A stretch of 41,240 bases of DNA from Litorimonas sp964565335 (lineage in GTDB: Bacteria > Pseudomonadota > Alphaproteobacteria > Caulobacterales > Maricaulaceae). Shown here piece after piece: positions 8,176 to 15,475 of the stretch. The stretch is from the NCBI GenBank assembly GCA_964565335.1, contig CAZMEN010000019.1, positions 1-41,240 of the forward strand, read 5' to 3'. How positions within the stretch are numbered: the stretch's first letter is position 1; the number at the start of each line of letters is the position of its first letter. Below the pieces are notes generated by a model, which did not search any database, was not told the origin of the DNA, and saw nothing but the letters and a program-made list of their open reading frames with translations. The position numbers and the translations under genes are program-made.

Positions 8176-8195
8176 GACCAATAAGATCTCAATAA

Positions 8196-8224
8196 AAAGG
8201 GAGCAGAAGCTCCCTTTGTTTTTT
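8196..8224 (+). terminator. Bidirectional intrinsic terminator
   Basis: AAAGGGAGC (8196-8204), loop AGAA, GCTCCCTTT (8209-8217), then G and a T run. Read on the minus strand the stem is also followed by T residues, so it can end transcription from both convergent sides. Confidence 0.85.
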
Positions 8225-8229
8225 AAATT

Positions 8230-8252
8230 CCGAAACCGACTAGAGGTTTCGG
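8230..8252. repeat. Second hairpin between convergent genes
   Basis: CCGAAACC (8230-8237) pairs with GGTTTCGG (8245-8252) around a seven-base loop. It lies between two other hairpins. Confidence 0.6.
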
Positions 8253-8262
8253 CGGTTTATTA

Positions 8263-8299
8263 AAATCGACTCACTAAAACCACTCGCAGGAGTCGATTT
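8263..8299 (-). terminator. Third hairpin, probable terminator of the prolyl oligopeptidase gene
   Basis: AAATCGACTC (8263-8272) pairs perfectly with GAGTCGATTT (8290-8299) around a 17-base loop, just after the minus-strand stop at 8303. On the minus strand it is followed by TTTTA. Confidence 0.6.
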
Positions 8300-8302
8300 C
8301 GG

Positions 8303-10525
8303 TTATTCGCCGTCCTTCAGCTTCTGCATCAAATAGACGTGCTGTAGCGCGAGGCGTTTGGCTGTCTCTTTTAGGTTTGCCGCCGCAGAATGACCGCCAT
8401 CTATATTCTCATAATAGAGGAAGTCGTGACCCTGGTCTTCCATCCGCTTGGCCGCTTTACGGGCGTGGGCGGGATGGACGCGGTCATCTTTGGTGGACGT
8501 GATAAAGAATACTTCGGGATAATCGCCTTCGGGACGAATATTATGGTAAGGTGAGATAGAGCGCAGGAATTTTCCTTCAACCGGATCTTCGGGATTACCA
8601 TATTCCCCCATCCAAGACGCGCCTGCCAAAAGAGTATGATACCGCATCATATCAAGGAGCGGCACGGCCACAATCGCCGCGTTAAACAGATCAGGACGCT
8701 GTGTGTACATCACGCCCGTCAATAGACCGCCATTCGAGCCGCCTTCGACGCCCAAATGGGCCGGCGATGTAATGCCTTTATCAATCAGGCTTTCGGCCAC
8801 TGAGATAAAATCGTCATAGATACGTTGACGATTAGTCTTAAGACCCGCCTGATGCCATTTCGGGCCATATTCTCCGCCGCCGCGAATATTGGCGAGCACA
8901 TAAACGCCGCCGCGCTCCAGCCACAGACGGCCGCGCGTTGCGCTATAGCTTGGGTTTAACGAAATTTCGAAACCCCCATACCCATAAAGCAAGGTCGGGT
9001 TCGTACCGTCCATCTTGGTATCTTTCGCGCGAACAACAAAGTAAGGCACTTTCGTGCCGTCGTCGGAGGTCGCGAAGAATTGCTCGGACACCATATTGGA
9101 CGCGTCAAACCAAGACGGCAGAGATTTGGCTGCGGCCTTTTCCATTGTCTCCGTATTAAAAGTCCAGAGCGTGTCAGGGGTGAGGAAGCTTTCCGTGCTG
9201 ACAAACGCCACGTCTTCTTTGTCATTCGTTGCGCCGATATTGACGGAGCCATTGGCGGGGAAGTCCAGCGCTTCGCGCGTCCATTTTTCACCGTCCCAAT
9301 CAAAGGCATAAGCCGAGCCCGCAACATCGCGCGAGATGCTCATCAAGACTTTGGATTTGGTCACGCCATAGCCGTTCATGGAAGATTTTTCGTCCGGACT
9401 AAAGACGAGGTTCACGTCTTTAATAGCGCCGTCATCCATAAAATCATCAATCGCGAAGCTCACCAGATCACCGGATTTATAACCGCGCCAATCTTCATTT
9501 AATGACAGCAAAACCTGTCCTTTAAATTCAGACCCGATATTGGCTTTTGCAGGTACGGGGAATTTTACTAACGCGCCTGGTTTGCCGTCTTTCATAGGCG
9601 CCCAGAAGGTTTCAGACTCATAAAAAGTCTTGGAACGCGACACGACGATTTCGCGGCGGCCATCGGAGAGTTCGAACACACCCGGCCAGTAACCGACATC
9701 GGCCTGTTCACCGCGGCCCAGCTCAACCGCTTCGGTTAATGGCGTGCCGCGTTTCCACAATTTTGCAATCATCGGATAACCGGAATCCGTCATCGTGCCT
9801 TCGCCGAAATCGACGCCAATCACCATATGGTCTTTGTCGAGCCAAGAGACCGTGCCTTTGGATTCTTCGGTGATAAACCCGCCTTCAACAAATTCGCCCG
9901 TGTCGGCATTAAATTCCCGGCGCACAACGGCGTCTTTCCCGCCATCGGATAGATTGACCATGCACATGGCATAATCAGGCTCCAGGCACGTATTGCCCTT
10001 ATAAACCCAGTTTTTGTCTTCATCCTTAGCCAGCTTATCGAAATCCAAGACGGTTTCCCATTCTGTGTTGTCGCCAAGATAGCTGCCTAATGTGGATTTG
10101 CGCCAAATGCCGCGCACATGGGTCGCGTCTTGCCAGAAATTATGCACTTCCCCGCCGCGATAGGATACGTAAGGAATCTTATCTTTGGAGTTTAAAATCT
10201 CTAAGGCTTGGGCCTGCATATCGTCAAAACGCGGATCAGCCATGAGGCGGTCGAGTGTGGCTTTGTTCCAGTCTTTAACTTCGCCCAAGGCCTTCTCGCC
10301 CAGAACCTCTTCGAGATAGAGGTGATCGTCATCCGTTTGACCGGCGGTTTCATATTTCACCATAGTATAGGCTTTATCCTTCATTTTATCAGTGACATTG
10401 GCGACGGTTTCGCCGGCTTTGTCTTGTGCTTTTTCTTTGGCTTTATCGAGGCCCTCACCGCCGCAAGCGGATAGTAAGAAGGCCGCGCCTGCGAGCAGGC
10501 TCATTTTGAATGTTGTGAATTTCAT
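8303..10525 (-). CDS. Prolyl oligopeptidase family serine peptidase (S9A), lipoprotein
   Basis: Peptidases of family S9A cut short peptides after proline. The 740-residue product has a lipoprotein signal (MKFTTFKMSLLAGAAFLLSAC), predicting attachment to an envelope membrane. A short Lys/Glu-rich linker is followed by the seven-bladed propeller region (about 60-430) and a C-terminal alpha/beta hydrolase. The catalytic serine is Ser597 in EGGSNGGLLTG. The acid lies in STKDDRVHPAHARK and the histidine in IDGGHSAAANL. ATG 10525 is preferred over an upstream start at 10570 because it has a GGAGAGACG ribosome-binding site and begins the signal peptide. It is divergent from dapF with 65 bases between them. 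Confidence 0.92.
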   Translation of the reverse strand: MKFTTFKMSLLAGAAFLLSACGGEGLDKAKEKAQDKAGETVANVTDKMKDKAYTMVKYETAGQTDDDHLYLEEVLGEKALGEVKDWNKATLDRLMADPRFDDMQAQALEILNSKDKIPYVSYRGGEVHNFWQDATHVRGIWRKSTLGSYLGDNTEWETVLDFDKLAKDEDKNWVYKGNTCLEPDYAMCMVNLSDGGKDAVVRREFNADTGEFVEGGFITEESKGTVSWLDKDHMVIGVDFGEGTMTDSGYPMIAKLWKRGTPLTEAVELGRGEQADVGYWPGVFELSDGRREIVVSRSKTFYESETFWAPMKDGKPGALVKFPVPAKANIGSEFKGQVLLSLNEDWRGYKSGDLVSFAIDDFMDDGAIKDVNLVFSPDEKSSMNGYGVTKSKVLMSISRDVAGSAYAFDWDGEKWTREALDFPANGSVNIGATNDKEDVAFVSTESFLTPDTLWTFNTETMEKAAAKSLPSWFDASNMVSEQFFATSDDGTKVPYFVVRAKDTKMDGTNPTLLYGYGGFEISLNPSYSATRGRLWLERGGVYVLANIRGGGEYGPKWHQAGLKTNRQRIYDDFISVAESLIDKGITSPAHLGVEGGSNGGLLTGVMYTQRPDLFNAAIVAVPLLDMMRYHTLLAGASWMGEYGNPEDPVEGKFLRSISPYHNIRPEGDYPEVFFITSTKDDRVHPAHARKAAKRMEDQGHDFLYYENIDGGHSAAANLKETAKRLALQHVYLMQKLKDGE

Positions 10526-10590
10526 AATCGTCTCTCCTTTAGTCTGGCGACAACAAAGCCGAGTTTGCACCGCGTGGCAAGGGGGCCTAT

Positions 10591-11439
10591 ATGCGCAGTA
10601 TGAAATTTTTGATTATGAACGGTGCGGGTAATCGCTTTGCGGTTTTTGATGCACGCGCAGACCCTGACTTCGCGCTAAGCGATGCGCAGACTGTCTCTAT
10701 CTGCGTGCCCGGCAGCCCGACTATGGGCCCGAAAGGCGCTGACCAGCTTATTATTATGCGGCTTCCGCGTTCGGAAGAGGCCGATATCTTCATGGAAATC
10801 CGCAATCAAAAAGGCTTTGAAGTTGATGCTTGCGGCAATGCCACGCGCTGTATTGCGTGGCTGTTTATGCGCGATGCCGAGACGGATAAATGCGTGGTCC
10901 AAACGAATGACGGACTGCTCCATTGCCGACTGGTCGATACGTATCAAGTCGCCGTTGATATGGGCGCGCCGAAATTGGAATGGGATCAGATCCCGCTCGA
11001 AGAACCCATGCACACCCATCATATCGATGTGAAACTTGGCCCGATTGATAATCCTGTCTTGCACAATCCCGGCGCAGTCAGCATGGGCAATCCGCATTGT
11101 GTATTTTTTGTCGAGGACTTTACCACAGCCAAACCCGAACAGGTCGGCCCGATGATTGAATTCCACCCCCTCTTCCCCCAGCAAGCCAATGTTGGTTTTG
11201 CGCGTGTTGAGAGCAAAGATAAAATCCGCCTGAAAGTCTGGGAACGCGGCGTGGGTATGACTCTCGCTTGCGGCACAGGCGCTTGCGCCGCTGTGGTCGC
11301 CGCGCACCGACAGAAACGCACTAACCGTAAAGTTGAGGTCGTTGTGGATGGCGGCGTCTTAAATATCGAATGGCGCGAAAGCGATGATCACGTTATCATG
11401 ACAGGCCCAATAGAGTTGGAAAAAGAAGGCGTGGTTTAA
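10591..11439 (+). CDS. dapF: Diaminopimelate epimerase
   Basis: DapF converts LL- to meso-diaminopimelate for lysine and peptidoglycan synthesis, without a cofactor, using two cysteines. Both are present: Cys81 in ACGNATRCIAW and Cys227 in LACGTGACAA. The N-terminal motif reads GAGNRFAVFDAR, where most homologues have GNDF, so Arg replaces the usual Asp. The 282 residues match the family. ATG 10591 is supported by AGGGGG five bases upstream; an ATG at 10600 is the alternative. The gene stands alone between a divergent peptidase and a decayed region. Confidence 0.95.
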   Translation: MRSMKFLIMNGAGNRFAVFDARADPDFALSDAQTVSICVPGSPTMGPKGADQLIIMRLPRSEEADIFMEIRNQKGFEVDACGNATRCIAWLFMRDAETDKCVVQTNDGLLHCRLVDTYQVAVDMGAPKLEWDQIPLEEPMHTHHIDVKLGPIDNPVLHNPGAVSMGNPHCVFFVEDFTTAKPEQVGPMIEFHPLFPQQANVGFARVESKDKIRLKVWERGVGMTLACGTGACAAVVAAHRQKRTNRKVEVVVDGGVLNIEWRESDDHVIMTGPIELEKEGVV

Positions 11440-11450
11440 GACTTCGTACT

Positions 11451-11797
11451 TTAGTCAGCTGCATTCACTGCGTAATAATCATCGCATTTTTTCAGCAGAG
11501 CATTTGCCTCTGCTCTCCCCTCAGCTGTGCTATAGGATTTCGAGACCTTCTCTGACGTCAGGCGGGCCCTTGCGATAAAAGATGTCTCATTGAAATTCGG
11601 ATAATCCGTTGTTTTGCGATGCGGTAAAACAAACTTATCTTCTTATTTTGTAGGGCCTTTTCAGGCGTTCCTTCTTCGACACTTAATATAGAGTATAATC
11701 CAAAACACTCCGTTGAGAATGAAACTTTGACGGGGGATATGATGGTCAGGCCTTCAACGCCTAATTTCGGAGCTTGGCTCGGTCTGGACAGTACACA
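11451..11797 (-). pseudogene. Probable decayed gene fragment, frameshifted
   Basis: The 433 bases between dapF and the M20 peptidase gene contain no intact gene. On the minus strand two successive frames read like one protein. One, from 11797, includes APKLGVEGLTIISPVKV and ends near 11643. The other, from about 11642, includes DKFVLPHRKTTDYPNFNE and ends CDDYYAVNAAD with stop TAA at 11451. The switch falls in an A-rich run near 11640. No start codon or homologue is recognised. This is an interpretation of open frames by eye and could be chance. Confidence 0.3.
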
Positions 11798-11872
11798 TCA
11801 GCCATTCAAGCTATTGTGATTAAGGGCAGAGTTTGCCACACTTGCTTACACGCAAAATTAGTAAGAGACATT

Positions 11873-13249
11873 ATGCCCATTCGAAAAACCCGCCAGACAT
11901 CGACGAAAGCTCTTCTCTTTACCGCGCTTTGTAGCCTCAGTTTATTAACAGCCTGCCAAGCGGGGAGCGGGGATAATACTGAAACTCAGCAAACGCATCA
12001 GGCCAAAAACGAACCCCCTGAAAGTAAAGCAAGCGAAACGGCGACGCCAAACGCACAAGAAACCATTCAGATGCTTTCAAAAGACGTTGCTGTTCAAGCC
12101 GCCTTTGCCGATCTTGAAGCAATGAACGCTAAAAATGTGGAACGGCTCATCGCGATCACCGAAATCCCTGCGCCGCCTTTTGGCGAGTCTGTGCGTGCCC
12201 AAGATTACATCAAGCGAATCAAGGCCTTAGGATTAGACTATGTCTCCATAGATGAGGTGGGAAATGTGATAGCGCGCCGGCCGGGGCAGTCCGGTGATCG
12301 CGTTATTGCGGTCGGCGCACACCTAGATACGGTTTTCCCAATTGAAACAGACGTCAAAGTCCGGCGGGAGGGGGATAAGTATTATGCCCCCGGTATCGGG
12401 GATAATTCGCAGGGGCTTGTTTTAATGCTCGCCCTGATCGAAGTGATGGAGGCTCATAATCTGCAAACAGAGGCGGATATTGTTTTCATTGGTACAGTGG
12501 GCGAGGAAGGCCTCGGAAATCTCAGCGGGATGCGTCACCTTTTCCGTGAAGACGGGCCGAAGATTGATGCCTTCATTGCGATTGATGGCGGAAATAGTAA
12601 CCGCATTGTCCAAAGAGCCGTTGGGTCTCATCGCTATCGTGTTGAATTTAACGGCCCTGGCGGACACTCTTATGGCAGTTTTGGCCGCGCGCACCCGCAT
12701 CAAGCCCTAGCCGAAGCTATCACGCTGTTCACTGAAAGCGCTACGCCCATTACGGAAACCGGCACAAAATCAACCTTCTCGGTTGGGCGCATTGGCGGCG
12801 GGACCTCTATTAATTCTATTCCTTTTAAAAGCTGGATGGAAGTCGACATGCGTTCTACCGAACAAAGCAAAATCGAAGCGTTGGACGCGGCTTTCCAACA
12901 AGCTGTGCAAACGGCGCTCACTAATGAGAATGCCCGAAGAAAACAAAATGAGGCTGTAACCGTAGACATTAAATCCGTTGGAAAACGCCCGGCCGGGATG
13001 ACGCCGATACACAACTCGCTCGTGCAACATGCAATCGCAGCCAATATGTTCATTGGGCTCGAGTCGGAATTAGCGGCCTCTTCGACAGATTCCAATATCC
13101 CGATGTTTTTAGGCGTCCCTGCGGTGACCCTTAGCCGCGGCGGCATTTCCCGCAATGCTCATGCACCGAATGAGTCATGGGAAAATAAGGACCCTCACAT
13201 TGCTGCGCAGATCGCTTTATTAACGCTCTTGGCCGAAGCGGGGCGATAA
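11873..13249 (+). CDS. M20 family metallopeptidase, lipoprotein
   Basis: M20 enzymes are zinc-dependent exopeptidases or amidases acting on small peptides. The 458-residue product has a lipoprotein signal with lipobox LTAC (Cys28), then a low-complexity polar linker. The catalytic domain shows the zinc and catalytic motifs AVGAHLDTVFP (His and catalytic Asp), APGIGDNSQG (bridging Asp), GTVGEEGLGN (catalytic Glu pair) and FIAIDGGN. The dimerisation insert follows (GPGGHSYGSFG), and a C-terminal metal His lies in SRNAHAPNES. It resembles the PepT/CPG2-like group. ATG 11873 is chosen because the signal peptide starts there and AAGAGA precedes it. It is probably envelope-located and works on peptides with the neighbouring S9 and DUF885 proteins. 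Confidence 0.9.
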   Translation: MPIRKTRQTSTKALLFTALCSLSLLTACQAGSGDNTETQQTHQAKNEPPESKASETATPNAQETIQMLSKDVAVQAAFADLEAMNAKNVERLIAITEIPAPPFGESVRAQDYIKRIKALGLDYVSIDEVGNVIARRPGQSGDRVIAVGAHLDTVFPIETDVKVRREGDKYYAPGIGDNSQGLVLMLALIEVMEAHNLQTEADIVFIGTVGEEGLGNLSGMRHLFREDGPKIDAFIAIDGGNSNRIVQRAVGSHRYRVEFNGPGGHSYGSFGRAHPHQALAEAITLFTESATPITETGTKSTFSVGRIGGGTSINSIPFKSWMEVDMRSTEQSKIEALDAAFQQAVQTALTNENARRKQNEAVTVDIKSVGKRPAGMTPIHNSLVQHAIAANMFIGLESELAASSTDSNIPMFLGVPAVTLSRGGISRNAHAPNESWENKDPHIAAQIALLTLLAEAGR

Positions 13250-13349
13250 TACTTATTCAGGCAGGCGTGTGTCTCTCTGAAAAATCTCATCAATCTAGCG
13301 AAACCACAAAACGTAGTGTAGATGGAACTATCAAAATAAGGGGCGTGTT

Positions 13350-15161
13350 ATGGGATGGATTAAAAAGAGCCTATTGGGTTTAGGCGGAGCAGTCGTGCTT
13401 CTTGGGGTCGGCGGATATGTCTGGTTCTGGGGCAAGCCTGTCGGCGTCAACAATTATGTGAATAAGGCGACCTTGCAACTCGCCATGGATAGCCCCGAAA
13501 TCATGACCTATATCGGGATGATTGATAACACACCGCTCGATTTTCACAGCGGGAAACTTGCCAGCTACACCAAAGAGCAGGAGCAAGTGTCTCTTGAGAA
13601 AACGAAAAAAGCGCGGGCCAATTTAGACAAATACGGCCCTGATGGTCTTGAAGGCCAAGAGCTTTTATCTTGGAAAATTACGGCGTGGTTTTTGGACGAC
13701 CTTATACGCCAAGGTGAGTTTGAATATTCCGGTTATCCGATTAATCAAATCTCTGGCCCTACTGTGGACCTCCCGCAATTCCTGACCGACACACACTCCA
13801 TCAAGAATGAAAAAAGCGTCAAACGCTATCTGGCCCGAGTCGAAGAATTTGGACGTGTCCTACGCGAAATGAAAATACGCGTCGAAGAGTACCGCGACAA
13901 CGGCGTCGTTGCGCCTGACTTTATTATAGAGAAAGCCTTGGTCGGCATGAACAGCTTCATCGAAGGCGGGGCTGACGCGAACCCGCTTGTCACCACCCTG
14001 CCCCGCCGCTTGGACACGGTAGAAGGGTTAAGCCAATCCGCCAAAGACGATTATGTTGCGCAGGCCAAGACATTGGTCGAGACGCAAATCATTCCGGGCT
14101 ATGAAGCCTTAATCAGCCTGCATGAAGCGCTTTTAAAAACGGCAACACATGATGCCGGGATTTGGCGCATTCCGAATGGTAATAAAATTTACGCCGCTGC
14201 GCTGAAATCTAATACCACAACTGACTTCACCGCTGATGAAATCCATCAAACGGGCTTGTCAGAAGTCGCCCGCATCGAAGGCGAAATGGACGCCATATTA
14301 ATTGCGCAAGGTTTAACTGAAGGCACCCTCACCGAGCGGGTTCAGGGCCTCATGACAGATCCTCAATATATCTTCGCCAATACGGACGCAGGGCGCGCGG
14401 AAATGCTCGCCTATTTGGTCGAATTAAATGAAGACGTTTTGACGAAAGCCGGAGACTATTTCGTGACCCTCCCGCCGCAACCGCTCGAAATTGTGCGCGT
14501 ACCCGAATATTCACAAGACAGCGCGCCGGGGGGATATTATAGCGGCCCCGCTTTGGACGGTTCCCGCCCAGGCCGGTTTTATATCAATTTAAAAGACACG
14601 GCGGATAATCCGAAATGGACGCTCCCCACGCTACTCTATCACGAAGCCGCGCCCGGACATCACTTTCAGATCTCGCGCGGAATGATGGTCGAGGATGTAC
14701 CAATTATTCGTCAAATGGGACCGTTTAGTGCCTTCGCCGAAGGATGGGCGCTCTACTCTGAACGCCTCGCGGCCGAAGATATGGGTATGTATCAAGATGA
14801 CCCTTTGGGCGATTTAGGCCGCCTACAAGCGGAGATGTTTCGCGCTGTTCGCCTTGTCGTGGATACAGGGCTTCACGATAAAAGATGGTCTCGGGAAAAA
14901 GCCATTGATTATATGATGGATAAAACCGGCAATACCGAAGCGGAAGTCACGCGCGAAATTGAGCGCTATGTCGTCTGGCCGGGACAAGCCACGGCCTATA
15001 AGACTGGGCAACTCGCCATGCTGGATATGCGCGCCCGCGCGGAAGCCGCCTTGGGGGATAAATTTAATCTTCGCCAATTTAATGAACTCCTATTGAAAAA
15101 TGGCGCTATGCCGCTGCGCATATTAGACGACGTTGTTGATGATTGGATTGAGAGTCAATAA
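13350..15161 (+). CDS. DUF885 family protein, membrane-anchored putative metallopeptidase
   Basis: DUF885 proteins are widespread and thought to be zinc peptidases. The 603-residue product starts with an uncleaved-looking signal anchor (WIKKSLLGLGGAVVLLGVGG), so the main domain should be periplasmic. The hallmark motif LYHEAAPGHHFQ (residues about 429-440) carries the likely zinc-binding His and Glu residues, followed by FAEGWALYSERLA, also typical of the family. RPGRFYINL before the motif is the usual strand. It stands 100 bases after the M20 gene and may be a separate unit. ATG 13350 is preceded by AAGGGG. Confidence 0.87.
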   Translation: MGWIKKSLLGLGGAVVLLGVGGYVWFWGKPVGVNNYVNKATLQLAMDSPEIMTYIGMIDNTPLDFHSGKLASYTKEQEQVSLEKTKKARANLDKYGPDGLEGQELLSWKITAWFLDDLIRQGEFEYSGYPINQISGPTVDLPQFLTDTHSIKNEKSVKRYLARVEEFGRVLREMKIRVEEYRDNGVVAPDFIIEKALVGMNSFIEGGADANPLVTTLPRRLDTVEGLSQSAKDDYVAQAKTLVETQIIPGYEALISLHEALLKTATHDAGIWRIPNGNKIYAAALKSNTTTDFTADEIHQTGLSEVARIEGEMDAILIAQGLTEGTLTERVQGLMTDPQYIFANTDAGRAEMLAYLVELNEDVLTKAGDYFVTLPPQPLEIVRVPEYSQDSAPGGYYSGPALDGSRPGRFYINLKDTADNPKWTLPTLLYHEAAPGHHFQISRGMMVEDVPIIRQMGPFSAFAEGWALYSERLAAEDMGMYQDDPLGDLGRLQAEMFRAVRLVVDTGLHDKRWSREKAIDYMMDKTGNTEAEVTREIERYVVWPGQATAYKTGQLAMLDMRARAEAALGDKFNLRQFNELLLKNGAMPLRILDDVVDDWIESQ

Positions 15162-15255
15162 GGGCGATTATTAGCCGCTTCTCAATTAATTCTACGGAAG
15201 GTTGAATATTTAAATCTCCCTTCCAAAACCGCCCGAATAACTTTACGGCGGTTTC

Positions 15256-15465
15256 ATGTCTGATTTATTTCGTAAAGAGGCTTTAGAAAATCGATCCCGC
15301 GCTCTTTATGGCGAAGTGGTATTAAAAGGCCCTTTAGGGTCTTGGGTCTTGACGGGCTTGGTCTTAATCGTTGCCGCAATTGCGCTCTTCATTCTCTTTG
15401 GATTGAGCGTAGAAACGGAAGGCGGTCCTGTTTCGCTTTTCCAATGGCTTCGCGCGAAAGTGTGA
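15256..15465 (+). CDS. Mini HlyD-like adaptor: N-terminal helix and membrane anchor only
   Basis: The 69-residue product resembles just the N-terminus of HlyD-family membrane fusion proteins used with peptide exporters. It has the cytoplasmic helix LFRKEALENRSRALYGEVVL, then one membrane helix at about 30-52 (VLTGLVLIVAAIALFILFGL), and only about 17 further residues (SVETEGGPVSLFQWLRAKV). The lipoyl, coiled-coil and beta-barrel domains are absent. The stop is real in context: the exporter's ribosome-binding site and ATG follow ten bases later, so no room is left for a lost domain. It may hold or dock the exporter without forming a bridge to the outer membrane. Homology is judged from motif memory. 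Confidence 0.72.
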   Translation: MSDLFRKEALENRSRALYGEVVLKGPLGSWVLTGLVLIVAAIALFILFGLSVETEGGPVSLFQWLRAKV

Positions 15466-15475
15466 GGCGAAAGAT

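Noticed and set aside
10675..11307. 210-residue minus-strand frame inside dapF
   Set aside because: Antisense shadow; dapF has both catalytic cysteines and full length.
11494..11514. AGCAGAG/CTCTGCT inverted repeat after dapF as a terminator
   Set aside because: It has no T run on the plus strand and lies in the decayed coding stretch.
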